Source of the DNA: Clostridia bacterium
Lineage (GTDB): Bacteria; Bacillota; Clostridia; Oscillospirales; CAG-272
NCBI GenBank assembly: GCA_017411805.1
Contig: JAFQPI010000043.1
Location: 1-39,699 of the forward strand
Reading direction: 5' to 3'
DNA length: 39,699 nucleotides
Part shown: in pieces, positions 7,852-15,029 of the stretch
How positions within the stretch are numbered: the first letter of the stretch is position 1
Layout: each line of letters begins with the position of its first letter
Position numbers and translations under genes: made by a program
The notes under the pieces: generated by a model
Databases searched by the model: none
The model's input: only the letters and a program-made list of their open reading frames with translations
Told to the model about the DNA's origin: nothing

Positions 7852-8037
7852 CTAATTTTCAGCAATAATATCTTTTTTGTTTTTTTGATCAAATTCGGGA
7901 AAGCAAAGCAAATAATAGTCACATTCGTCGCAACAACACTCAAAGTCTTGCTTTCCGTTGCCAAGACAAACGGTAGGCTCTCCGGGCGAAAGCTCTACAC
8001 CGGTAACATCTATTACACCTTTTCGATTCTTGTTCAT
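7852..8037 (-). CDS. Small cysteine-rich protein
   Basis: 61 residues. GGGGGAT precedes ATG 8037. Six cysteines are present (24, 34, 35, 36, 39, 45), five of them clustered in ECCCDECDYYLLCFPEF, which looks like a compact metal-binding or redox knuckle. No signal peptide or membrane segment is seen, and the ends are charged. I recognise no named family. It lies 20 nt downstream of a terminator that closes a candidate structured RNA, so it may be expressed by read-through from the promoter at 8271-8299 or be controlled by that leader. The clustered Cys and the Gly-rich VELSPGEPTVCLGNG lead argue for a real protein, not a chance frame. Confidence 0.6.
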   Translation of the reverse strand: MNKNRKGVIDVTGVELSPGEPTVCLGNGKQDFECCCDECDYYLLCFPEFDQKNKKDIIAEN

Positions 8038-8056
8038 ATATCCCCCATCAGCATAT

Positions 8057-8264
8057 AAAAAGTGCGCCGACCGAAATCAGCGCACAAAAACGCAAATTCC
8101 AGCCGTCGCCAAACAAACTAAATACAGATTGGGCATATTACTATACTCTCTCGTGTACGGAATTTGCATTTTATCAAATTCATCACAAAAGAGCATTCTC
8201 AAAAAAGGGTATAAGTATCCCAAAAGAAAATACACCCATACACTGAATATTTAGTTTGTTTGGC
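8057..8264 (-). ncRNA. Candidate rod-shaped structured RNA or leader
   Basis: The minus-strand promoter at 8271-8299 would start RNA at about 8264. That base opens a perfect 17-bp closing stem (GCCAAACAAACTAAATA at 8264-8248 with its complement at 8124-8108). Inside, CAG/CTG, TGGG/CCCA, TGTATT/AATATG, ATACT/AGTAT and GTG/CAC steps lead to an apical 7-bp hairpin (GAATTTG, loop ATAAAATG, CAAATTC). A terminator follows: GTGCGCTGA/TCGGCGCAC at 8085-8062 plus T5. The bulged-rod shape recalls 6S RNA, but I could not match 6S sequence signatures. A regulatory leader for the 61-residue protein or a transcribed MITE are alternatives. Confidence 0.5.
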
Positions 8265-8270
8265 ATCTTT

Positions 8271-8299
8271 ATTATATCACAATTTTTGCGGTTTGTAAA
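8271..8299 (-). promoter_or_regulatory. Promoter of the candidate structured RNA
   Basis: Minus strand: -35 TTTACA (8299-8294), 17-nt spacer, extended TGA and -10 TATAAT (8276-8271). The expected start, 7 nt on, coincides with the first base of the RNA's closing stem. Confidence 0.65.
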
Positions 8300-8405
8300 T
8301 ATATTTGATAAATTTTGCAAAATTCCAGACAAGCACAGCATTGACGTACACAAAAATACGGCATACCTCTTTTGAGATATAGCCGAAGAGAGCCGAACCC
8401 ATAAG

Positions 8406-8514
8406 CTCTGCGGCGATAAATTTTCGCGTCTTTCGGCGTGATAGATCTCGCAAGGTTAATACCTTGCTTCGCTACATCCCACCAAAATCCATCAAAAATT
8501 TATTCGCCGCAGAG
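8406..8514. repeat. Inverted-repeat element (MITE-like)
   Basis: Outer arms CTCTGCGGCGATAAATTTT (8406-8424) and its complement at 8495-8514 differ by one extra base. In the middle lies a perfect 7-bp hairpin (GCAAGGT 8450-8456, ACCTTGC 8461-8467). There is no coding potential. The rest of 8300-8682 holds nothing I recognise. Confidence 0.55.
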
Positions 8515-8682
8515 TGCAAAGCAGTTTTCATCGAGCAAATATTCGGATAGACAAAGAAAAAATACGATGCAAGATATTAATCTTACGAGGATTTTTTCTG
8601 CAGTATATGCGGATATTTGCCGATGAAAACCTTATGTGTTCGACTCCCTTCGGCTATACCGTATTCTTACAAACGGGACATT

Positions 8683-9192
8683 TTATTTATTAAAAAGTCT
8701 TCTTCTCTTCTTGAAATACACGTAGTTGCATCCGATCAGCACCGCGTTCATAATGACCGAAGTTCCGACCGACAATCCCGTAAGGATAAGATCAACGGGC
8801 TCGTACGAAGACGCCGTCATCGAAAGCACGGCGGCGTTATAGCCGAGCGAGATCACAAAACCGTAAGAGAAAAGTCCGACGGTCAGAGCCGGCGCGTTTT
8901 TTCTGTAGTTTGCGAGCGCAAATCTCGCAAGCAGGGCAAGCACACCCATTCCGAGTGTAAGCACGCCGTAGACAAGATCGATCGTCTTAAGCATCGGGAA
9001 CGCCGCAAGCATCTCCTCGGTCTGCGCGCTGCCCGTAACGTAGGAATACGCGGACAAAATATTCGCCGCCGCGGATACCCACAGAAAAACGTAAATCAGA
9101 AACTTGTACCACCTCATCGGAAGCTCTCGAAGCCCGCCGCGAACGGCAGAGTCCGACGTGCCCTTGTAGTTGTCAAAGGGGTTGTTGTTCAT
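8683..9192 (-). CDS. Four-helix integral membrane protein, unknown function
   Basis: 169 residues. After a polar N-terminus (NNNPFDNYKG, then a Leu/Arg-rich stretch) come four predicted membrane segments: about 28-48 (FLIYVFLWVSAAANILSAYS), 67-88 (IDLVYGVLTLGMGVLALLAR), 102-122 and 135-155. The C-terminus is basic (KKRRRLFNK) and probably cytoplasmic. I start at ATG 9192, which has AAGGAG six nucleotides upstream, instead of an upstream GTG. It starts 2 nt after the end of the NERD gene and is co-transcribed with it. No family name can be given; small Clostridial membrane proteins of this type are common. Confidence 0.75.
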   Translation of the reverse strand: MNNNPFDNYKGTSDSAVRGGLRELPMRWYKFLIYVFLWVSAAANILSAYSYVTGSAQTEEMLAAFPMLKTIDLVYGVLTLGMGVLALLARFALANYRKNAPALTVGLFSYGFVISLGYNAAVLSMTASSYEPVDLILTGLSVGTSVIMNAVLIGCNYVYFKKRRRLFNK

Positions 9193-9193
9193 T

Positions 9194-9937
9194 TCAATCT
9201 CCTTCACTAATATTTGCAGTAAATCTGCATTCGGGATAATTGGAACATCCTAAAAATGCGCCTCTTTTGCCATTTCTGACAACAAGAGTTCCACCGCATC
9301 TAGGACAAATGTGATTGGCTATATCTTTTTTAGTATTATTGATATTCTCTATATGTTCTCTATTGCTAATCGTACCACTCTTGTTGTTCTGAACAAGTAA
9401 TTCATACGCATTTTTCATTTCTTCTATGGAAAGCTGGCGTTCTCCTGGAGTATTCAATTTTGAATATAATCCGAACAATGTATACACATATTTTGATTTT
9501 ATGTATTCAATATTCCCTTTTACAAAAACGACTGCCGAGTATACCGGAATATCTTCCGGTAGAAATTCAGTAATACGGTGCATATGAACAGCATTTTGCT
9601 TAACCGGACTGTAAAAATGATTTTTAACTTTTCCATAATTCAAGACCTGAGTCCATTCTTTTCTAACATCGTCGCCGTATATTCTGCCCGAATAGTTTTT
9701 TGTTTCTATTACAAAAACTCCGTTTATATTTATTACAATATGATCAGTCTGTGATGTTTTCCCCTCCTCGATTTGAAGAAGTAGATTGTTAATCACGAAC
9801 TTTTCTTTTCCAGGCTTATCAGAACTTCTACCTATAAGAGCTTTAACAATCAGTTCTCCTATAGCACCTTTAACGATTGGTAGCTTTAGAACAACCAAAA
9901 CAACAATCGCAAAAAGCAAAAATACATAAAATCCCAT
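9194..9937 (-). CDS. NERD domain protein with C-terminal topoisomerase-type zinc finger
   Basis: 247 residues. An N-terminal membrane anchor (about 3-20, VFLLFAIVVLVVLKLPIV) is followed by a NERD (nuclease-related) domain at roughly 28-140. It shows KGAIGELIV, then TDHIVININGVFVIETKNY, which carries the Asp and Glu-x-Lys core of the PD-(D/E)xK-like fold. A C-terminal four-Cys zinc ribbon of the topoisomerase I type (CPRCGGTLVV, then FLGCSNYPECRF) spans about 211-241 and probably contacts single-stranded nucleic acid. The composition is AT-richer than the housekeeping genes, which suggests recent transfer. It is the first gene of a pair with a small membrane protein. Nuclease activity is plausible from the family but unproven. 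Confidence 0.9.
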   Translation of the reverse strand: MGFYVFLLFAIVVLVVLKLPIVKGAIGELIVKALIGRSSDKPGKEKFVINNLLLQIEEGKTSQTDHIVININGVFVIETKNYSGRIYGDDVRKEWTQVLNYGKVKNHFYSPVKQNAVHMHRITEFLPEDIPVYSAVVFVKGNIEYIKSKYVYTLFGLYSKLNTPGERQLSIEEMKNAYELLVQNNKSGTISNREHIENINNTKKDIANHICPRCGGTLVVRNGKRGAFLGCSNYPECRFTANISEGD

Positions 9938-9984
9938 TTACATCTCCTAATAATTCGATCGACAAAATAATGAATGAGCGCAGC

Positions 9985-10062
9985 GAAATCTGAAGCTTTC
10001 GCATTAGTCCGAGGCTCTGCCTCGTGCTCCGCGAACTTTTGAAAAAGTTCGATCAAAACTTC
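9985..10062. repeat. Dispersed palindromic repeat, copy 1 of 3
   Basis: GAACTTTTGAAAAAGTTCGATC followed by AAAACTT, split here as GAACTTTTGAAAAAGTTC plus GATCAAAACTT, lies at 10031-10062 next to a CGAGGCTCTGCCTCG hairpin. The same palindrome in reverse lies at 13463-13493, and a shorter form at 19296-19325. Confidence 0.6.
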
Positions 10063-10079
10063 AAGCTATACATTGCCAG

Positions 10080-10283
10080 CTATAATTTCACCGGTGGCTC
10101 GTTCTTAAGGCATTCCTTATAGATTTCGGGAACGCCGTAATGGTGCATACACTTGAAATCGAGCATCCGCATTATCATTTTGTCGCGGACGGCGTGGTAA
10201 CGCTCGTCGTGATAGATATTGACCCTCTCCTCGGGGTCCTGCGCGAGATCGTAAAGCTCGTCCTCGCTCTGCTCGGAAATCAT
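10080..10283 (-). pseudogene. C-terminal remnant of a sulfatase
   Basis: A 67-codon open frame whose protein matches the extreme C-terminus typical of type I sulfatases: EDELYDLAQDPEERVN, then a helix (HAVRDKMIMRMLDF) and a short tail. In intact sulfatases this segment follows ~400 residues holding the CxPxR active site. Here nothing upstream matches, and the frame instead enters the hairpin of heptamer element 4. The fragment is therefore a stranded 3' end, broken at or near the repeat element. No credible ribosome site precedes the ATG. Expression is doubtful. Confidence 0.7.
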
Positions 10284-10294
10284 TATAAAATAAA

Positions 10295-10364
10295 AACTTT
10301 TCGAGCAACGCGAGAAAAGTTACCTTAACTTTACACTTTACACTTTCCACTTTTCACTCTACAA
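10295..10364. repeat. Hairpin plus heptamer array, element 4
   Basis: Hairpin arms AACTTTTC (10295-10302) and GAAAAGTT (10314-10321) enclose GAGC-AAC-GCGA. Spacer ACCTTAAC, then heptamers TTTACAC, TTTACAC, TTTCCAC, TTTTCAC and TCTACAA (10330-10364). It faces the 3' end of the minus-strand gene that stops at 10412. It also marks the break point of the sulfatase remnant. Confidence 0.8.
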
Positions 10365-10411
10365 AGAACGGGACTGTCGCAAAATCCGCCAGCCCCGTTA
10401 TATTGCGAGAA

Positions 10412-10756
10412 TTACTCGTTCTCTTCTTCCTCTTCGTCCTCGTCGTCGAATTCGAATTCGTCGTCAATGCATGCAAGGCAATCGCAGTCGTCGCAATCGC
10501 AATCACAATCGTCGCAGTCGCAGCAATCGCAATCATCCTCGTAGCAATACTCCTCGAGCTCGCCGAGATCCTTATCGATCTCCTCGATGTAATCACCGAG
10601 ATACTCCATATCCTCGCCGATAGCGTCGATGGTGTCGGTCATCTCGTCAAGAAGCTCGAGCATAGCGGCAATAAGCTTGCCCTCTGCGGTGGTCTTGTCA
10701 AAATCAAGACCGTCTGCAAGACCCTTAAGATAAGCTGCCTTTTCCTTGAGTGCCAT
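10412..10756 (-). CDS. CD1247 N-terminal domain-like protein with Cys/Asp-rich tail
   Basis: 114 residues. The N-terminal ~65 residues (KEKAAYLKGLADGLDFD, then a helical, acidic stretch LLDEMTDTIDAIGEDMEYLG) match the small CD1247-type domain I know from Clostridia, often found beside efp. The C-terminal part holds 11 cysteines in Cys-Asp alternations (residues ~70-95, e.g. DCDCCDCDDCDCDCDDC) and ends in a poly-acidic tail (DDEDEEEEENE). That composition suggests metal binding (zinc, iron or copper) in place of the ordered zinc ribbon expected in relatives. It is 18 nt downstream of efp with GGAGG ahead of the ATG, hence an efp-operon member. Its biochemical function is unknown. Confidence 0.8.
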   Translation of the reverse strand: MALKEKAAYLKGLADGLDFDKTTAEGKLIAAMLELLDEMTDTIDAIGEDMEYLGDYIEEIDKDLGELEEYCYEDDCDCCDCDDCDCDCDDCDCLACIDDEFEFDDEDEEEEENE

Positions 10757-10774
10757 ATTATCCGACCTCCGGAA

Positions 10775-11332
10775 TTATGCGCGGGAGAGATACTCGCCGG
10801 TTCTGGTGTCGATCTTGATGACCTCACCAACCTCGATGAAGAGCGGAACCTTGATCTCTGCGCCGGTCTCAAGAGTAGCGGGCTTGAGAGTGTTGGTAGC
10901 GGTGTTGCCTGCAAAGCCGGGGTCTGTATCGGTAATCTCGAGCTCTACGAATGTGGGAGGCTCAACGCTGAATACCTTGCCCTTGAAGGAGCAAAGCTTG
11001 CACATCATCTCTTCCTTAACGAACTTGAAGGAGTCGGGAAGAACTTCCTTGTTCAGGGGAACCATATCAAAGGATTCCATATCCATGAAATAGTAAAGAT
11101 CACCGTCGTTGTAAGAGTACTGCATATCTCTTCTCTCGATATATGCGCTGTCAAACTTGTCGGTGGGGGAGAAGGAACGCTCGATCACAGCACCTGTGAT
11201 TACGTTCTTCATCTTTGTGCGGACGAAAGCCGCACCCTTTCCGGGCTTAACGTGCTGGAATTCGATAACCTGGAATACGTTACCTTCCATCTCGAATGTT
11301 ACACCATTTTTGAAATCGCCGGCTGTTACCAT
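10775..11332 (-). CDS. efp: Elongation factor P
   Basis: 185 residues, the normal length. EF-P binds between the P and E sites of the ribosome and relieves stalling at polyproline. Domain I begins [16 protein letters not shown] and contains the loop [14 protein letters not shown], whose Lys is the usual modification position. Domains II and III follow, ending [18 protein letters not shown] chose ATG 11332 because GGAGG lies 8 nt upstream; a longer in-frame start has no ribosome site and lies upstream of the predicted transcript start. It is first in an operon with the CD1247-like gene. No modification enzyme is recognisable in the window. Confidence 0.97.
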   Translation of the reverse strand: MVTAGDFKNGVTFEMEGNVFQVIEFQHVKPGKGAAFVRTKMKNVITGAVIERSFSPTDKFDSAYIERRDMQYSYNDGDLYYFMDMESFDMVPLNKEVLPDSFKFVKEEMMCKLCSFKGKVFSVEPPTFVELEITDTDPGFAGNTATNTLKPATLETGAEIKVPLFIEVGEVIKIDTRTGEYLSRA

Positions 11333-11375
11333 AGTAAATACCTCCGTGGTTTTTGGTTTTTGTAAATTACAATCT

Positions 11376-11404
11376 ATTATATAATATTTTTTTCGATTTT
11401 GCAA
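11376..11404 (-). promoter_or_regulatory. Promoter of efp
   Basis: Minus strand: -35 TTGCAA (11404-11399), 17-nt spacer, -10 TATAAT (11381-11376). It sits about 45 nt upstream of the efp start and diverges from glmS. Confidence 0.7.
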
Positions 11405-11548
11405 GGGGTTTGCACTCTTTTGTCACAAAAAATGCCGGTTTTTGATCAAGTTTTAAAAAAAGTTTACATTTTTCGAACCCAAATGCAACGATCCGCGCAA
11501 ATTTGTATATACTAAACTGTGAAAAAAACATGAAACGAGGTACAGAAA

Positions 11549-13351
11549 ATGTGCGGAATTATCGGATATACGGGACGCGAAAACGGCATCCCGAAGATCG
11601 TGCGGGGGCTCTCCGTCCTTGAATACCGCGGCTACGATTCCGCGGGGATCGCCGCCCGGACCGAGTCGGGAACCGAAATAATCAAATGCCGCGGACGCAT
11701 CGGCACGCTCTGCGAAAGACTTGCGGAGACTCCGATATCGTCGCAGACCGCCATCGGGCACACCCGATGGGCGACCCACGGCGTGCCGAGTGACGTCAAC
11801 GCCCACCCCCACCGCGCGGGTCGCGTCACTCTTGTCCACAACGGCATAATCGAGAACTACTCGGAGCTTTGCGAGGAGCTTTCGGGGCGCGGTTGGAGGG
11901 CCGTCTCCGAGACCGATACCGAGGTCGCCGCGGCACTCATCGCGGAGGAATACGAACGCACCGATTCGCCCCTCATCTCGATCAGAAACGCCTGCTCGCG
12001 TATGGTCGGTTCTTACGCCTTTGCCATAATTTTCGAGGACGTGCAAGGTGTAATTTTCGCCGTCAGAAGGGGCTCTCCGCTGCTGATCGGAAGGAGCACG
12101 GACGGCTCTTATCTCGCCTCGGATATGACTGCACTTCTGCCCTTCACACGGCAGTATTATCCCCTCGCGGAAGGCGAGATCGCATGTCTTTCCGCAGATG
12201 AGATCGAAATCAATAATGGCGCGATCTCCCATTCTCCAACTTGGCAAGTCAGCGCATTGACCGCCGAATCGGCGCAAAAGGGAGGATATTCCCATTTTAT
12301 GCTCAAGGAGATCTTTGAGCAGCCCGAAGCTCTTCGGAAGGTACTTTCGCCACGTCTGCGCACTCCTCTCCCCGACTTTTCGGGCGACTCGATCGAGCCC
12401 GATTTCTGGCGCGGGATCACCTCATTTCAGATCGTTGCATGCGGCTCGGCGACACACGCGGGGATGGTCGGCGCGCACTTCATCGAGCGTTACGCCCGCA
12501 TCCCCGTGACCGTCCACACCGCCTCCGAATACCGCTATTCACCGCCCCTCGCGGCGGAGGGGACGGCAGTGCTTCTGATCTCGCAATCGGGCGAGACAGC
12601 GGACACCCTCGCCGCGCTCAGATACGCGAGATCGCAGGGGCTTCCCACCCTCGCGATCGTCAACGCAGTCGAAACCTCGATCGCGCGCGAAGCCGACCGC
12701 AGGATCTACACCTACGCGGGTCCCGAGATCGCGGTCGCAACGACTAAGGGCTACGCAACGCAAGTCGCCGCCCTCGCCCTTATCGCCATCGCGGCGGGGC
12801 TGGCGCGGGGTGCGCTTTCGGCATCCGCAGGCGAGACGCTTTCAAACTCCTTGCTTCATTCCGCGCCCGACGCGATCACTGAAATGCTCACAAGACGCGG
12901 CGAGATCGCATCCTTTGCGCAAAGGCTCAAGTCGCACGCGCACGTCTTCTTCATTGGGCGCGGACTCGACTATTCGCTTGCGCTCGAGGCCGCGCTCAAG
13001 CTCAAGGAGATCTCCTATATCCACGCCGAGGCATACGCGGCGGGCGAGCTCAAGCACGGAACGATATCCCTCATCGAGCAGGGCACGCCCGTTGCCGCCA
13101 TTACCACCCTTCCCGCCCTTTCCGCCAAGACCGAGAGCAATATCCGCGAGGTCGCAAGCCGCGGCGCGGACGTCATCCGCATCTCTGCGGACGAGTCGGA
13201 AAACGCTATACGAGTTGCGAACGGCTCGGAATTCGCCGCCTTCTTCTCCGCCATGACTGCCTGTCAGCTTCTTGCCTTCGAGACCGCGCTTGCGAGAGGA
13301 TGCGATATTGATAAGCCGAGAAATTTAGCGAAGTCGGTAACTGTTGAATAA
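11549..13351 (+). CDS. glmS: Glutamine--fructose-6-phosphate aminotransferase (isomerizing)
   Basis: 600 residues, full length. It makes glucosamine-6-phosphate from fructose-6-phosphate and glutamine, the first step to UDP-GlcNAc and peptidoglycan. The N-terminal glutaminase domain starts MCGIIGYTG with Cys2 as nucleophile and shows EYRGYDSAG and HTRWATHG. The two SIS isomerase domains show SQSGETADTLAAL and GRGLDYSLALEAALKLKEIS, and the C-terminus is DKPRNLAKSVTVE. The ribosome site is ACGAGG, 8 nt from ATG. A TATACT (11508-11513) with a weak -35 may be its promoter. The ~145-nt leader is too short and lacks the core of the glmS ribozyme. A hairpin array begins directly at the stop codon. 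Confidence 0.97.
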   Translation: MCGIIGYTGRENGIPKIVRGLSVLEYRGYDSAGIAARTESGTEIIKCRGRIGTLCERLAETPISSQTAIGHTRWATHGVPSDVNAHPHRAGRVTLVHNGIIENYSELCEELSGRGWRAVSETDTEVAAALIAEEYERTDSPLISIRNACSRMVGSYAFAIIFEDVQGVIFAVRRGSPLLIGRSTDGSYLASDMTALLPFTRQYYPLAEGEIACLSADEIEINNGAISHSPTWQVSALTAESAQKGGYSHFMLKEIFEQPEALRKVLSPRLRTPLPDFSGDSIEPDFWRGITSFQIVACGSATHAGMVGAHFIERYARIPVTVHTASEYRYSPPLAAEGTAVLLISQSGETADTLAALRYARSQGLPTLAIVNAVETSIAREADRRIYTYAGPEIAVATTKGYATQVAALALIAIAAGLARGALSASAGETLSNSLLHSAPDAITEMLTRRGEIASFAQRLKSHAHVFFIGRGLDYSLALEAALKLKEISYIHAEAYAAGELKHGTISLIEQGTPVAAITTLPALSAKTESNIREVASRGADVIRISADESENAIRVANGSEFAAFFSAMTACQLLAFETALARGCDIDKPRNLAKSVTVE

Positions 13352-13443
13352 GTTAATATCCGCCTTCGGCAGAGTTAAGATTGCTTCGCAAGTTAAGATC
13401 GGCTTGCGCCGAGTTAAGATTCGCCTGCGGCGAAGTTGAATAG
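13351..13443. repeat. Hairpin-linker array, AGTTAA family, copy 1
   Basis: Four mini-hairpins with different stems are separated by 9-nt linkers AGTTAATAT or AGTTAAGAT: CCGCC-TTC-GGCAG (13360-13372, one mismatch), TGC-TTC-GCA (13382-13390), CGGC-TTGC-GCCG (13400-13411) and TCGCC-TGC-GGCGA (13421-13433). It starts on the last base of the glmS stop codon and its linkers match copy 2 after rpoZ. Confidence 0.75.
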
Positions 13444-13462
13444 TTTTTTTGATAAAAACGCG

Positions 13463-13617
13463 AAAGTTTTGATCGAACTTTTTCAAAAGTTCGTGGGGTC
13501 AAGGGGCAAAGCCCTTGCCGACCTCCGCAGAGGTCGGAATGCTTTCTGCGCTTCAAACAGGCACCGCCCTCGGTGACTGTTTGGAAGGAGTAAAACCTCC
13601 CCTCGCGGGAGGTTTTT
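13463..13617 (+). other. Chain of hairpins ending in a terminator
   Basis: Copy 2 of the GATCGAACTTTTTCAAAAGTTC palindrome (13463-13493) leads into successive stems: CAAGGG/CCCTTG (13500-13517), CCGACCTC/GAGGTCGG (13518-13537), and a two-tier stem CAAACAG/CTGTTTG (13554-13583) enclosing CACCG/CGGTG. A Rho-independent terminator ends it: AACCTCCC (13594-13601), GGGAGGTT (13607-13614) and a T tract. This could be the distal glmS terminator region or an unannotated structured RNA. I see no reading frame. Confidence 0.55.
13594..13617 (+). terminator. Rho-independent terminator
   Basis: An eight-base perfect stem with loop CTCGC and a trailing T tract. It is the first convincing plus-strand terminator after glmS, about 240 nt downstream. 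Confidence 0.7.
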
Positions 13618-13721
13618 GCTCCTTCGCCCCATTTTTGTGCGATTTTTGCGTCGTTCATAAAAATTTTACAACCTAACTTATGCCCGTTTTTCTCCTTGCC
13701 GAGCTATATTTTTTAAAGAAC

Positions 13722-13750
13722 TTGACTTTTGCTTTAAAATATAGTATAAT
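13722..13750 (+). promoter_or_regulatory. Promoter of the yicC-remA-rpoZ operon
   Basis: -35 TTGACT at 13722-13727, exact 17-nt spacer, consensus -10 TATAAT at 13745-13750. About 70 nt of AT-rich leader precedes AAGGAG and the yicC ATG. Confidence 0.8.
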
Positions 13751-13827
13751 TAAGTATATATGCAATAATGGGTAAGTCTATTTATTATATAATATAATAA
13801 TTGCACCATCCCCGAAGGAGAAAAATC

Positions 13828-14715
13828 ATGTTCAGAAGTATGACTGCATACGGCCGTCACGCCTATATGAGCGAGAGCCGCGAGATCACCGTCGAGCTGA
13901 AATCGGTCAACAGCAAATTTCTCGACCTCTCGGTAAAGGCTCCGCGAACCCTCTCTCCGCTTGAAGCAAGGATCAAGGGCGCGGTCACAGCGCATCCGAT
14001 CAGCCGCGGAAGGCTTGACGTTTTCATAAATTACGTCAGTTCGGATTCCTCGGGCACGACTCTCGCGCTTGACGAGGGCTACGCAGCGGGATATATTGCC
14101 GCTCTGCGCGAGCTGCGCGACAAATTCGACCTGCGCGACGATATTTCGGTAATGACAGTGGCGCAGAACCGCGACGTCTTCACCTTCCGCGAGGTCGGCG
14201 AGGATCTTGACGAGATCTGGGCAGAGCTCGAGCCCGTTATCAATGCCGCTTGCCTCGAATTCGTTGCCGAAAGAGAGCGCGAGGGCGAAAATCTCCGCCG
14301 CGATATCCTCGGAAAGATCGCGCATCTCCGTGAGCTTACCGACCGCATTGAAAAGATCTCCGAGGGCGAGATCGAATCGGCACGTGACCGCATCAAGCAG
14401 CGGCTCATAACGGTCCTTGCCGACAACCGCATAACCGTCGACGAGAACCGTATCCTCACAGAATGTGCCATCTGGGCAGACAAGATCGCAATCGACGAGG
14501 AGCTCGTCCGTCTGCGTTCCCACTTTGCCGCGCTCGAGGCTATGGCAGAGCTCGACATCCCCGTCGGGCGCAAGTTCGACTTCCAGCTTCAGGAATCAAG
14601 CCGCGAGATCAACACCATCGGCTCGAAATGTCAGAACGCCGAGATCGCAAAGCTCGTCGTTGAGATGAAAAACGAATCTGAAAAGATCCGCGAACAGATA
14701 CAAAACATAGAATAA
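13828..14715 (+). CDS. yicC: YicC/YloC family endoribonuclease
   Basis: 295 residues, normal length. It begins MFRSMTAYGR, the family start, then ELKSVNSKFLDLSVKAPRTL and SRGRLDVFI. The C-terminal DUF1732 part holds RKFDFQLQESSREINTIGSK, which carries the conserved Glu and Arg residues, and a final helix. In E. coli and Bacillus relatives are hexameric RNases acting on small RNAs or mRNA. ATG 13828 is chosen because AAGGAG lies 7 nt upstream and the family N-terminus starts there. It is first in the run yicC-remA-rpoZ, with 12 nt to remA. Confidence 0.93.
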   Translation: MFRSMTAYGRHAYMSESREITVELKSVNSKFLDLSVKAPRTLSPLEARIKGAVTAHPISRGRLDVFINYVSSDSSGTTLALDEGYAAGYIAALRELRDKFDLRDDISVMTVAQNRDVFTFREVGEDLDEIWAELEPVINAACLEFVAEREREGENLRRDILGKIAHLRELTDRIEKISEGEIESARDRIKQRLITVLADNRITVDENRILTECAIWADKIAIDEELVRLRSHFAALEAMAELDIPVGRKFDFQLQESSREINTIGSKCQNAEIAKLVVEMKNESEKIREQIQNIE

Positions 14716-14727
14716 GAGGCAAAAACA

Positions 14728-14988
14728 ATGAAATTCATCAGCATCGGCTACGGAAATTCGGTTGCCGTCGAGCGCGTCGTCGCTCTTGTCAGCCCCGAAT
14801 CCGCGCCCGTCAAAAGACTAATCCAGGACGCAAAGGAAATGGGGCGCATCATCGACGTCTCCTGCGGACGCAAGACCCGTTCCGTCCTGATCACCGACTC
14901 CGAGCACGTCATCCTCTCTGCACTTACAACCGAAAAGATCGCTCTCAGGCTTGAGGGCGTTGCATCGTCCGACGACGATGAAGAATAA
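14728..14988 (+). CDS. remA: RemA-type DUF370 DNA-binding regulator
   Basis: 86 residues, typical for the family. The signature MKFISIGYGNSVAVERVVAL is followed by RLIQDAKEMGRIIDVSCGRKTRSVLI, where the conserved Arg residues bind DNA in the Bacillus RemA ring. RemA activates biofilm matrix genes in Bacillus; in Clostridia the targets are unknown. AAGAGG precedes the ATG. In the classic order gmk should lie next, but here rpoZ follows after only 41 nt. Confidence 0.95.
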   Translation: MKFISIGYGNSVAVERVVALVSPESAPVKRLIQDAKEMGRIIDVSCGRKTRSVLITDSEHVILSALTTEKIALRLEGVASSDDDEE

Positions 14989-15029
14989 ATTTTTAATATA
15001 ATTATTTCACAAAATAAAGGAGAAACATC

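Noticed and set aside
9193-9207. GTG start at 9207 for the membrane protein
   Set aside because: It would overlap the NERD gene and has no ribosome site; ATG 9192 has AAGGAG at 6 nt.
10403-11365. A 320-residue plus-strand frame opposite efp and its neighbour
   Set aside because: Antisense to two well-supported genes; the composition is the mirror of efp codons.
11405-11548. glmS ribozyme ahead of glmS
   Set aside because: The leader is only about 145 nt, much of it promoter of the divergent efp gene, and I could not find the ribozyme core.
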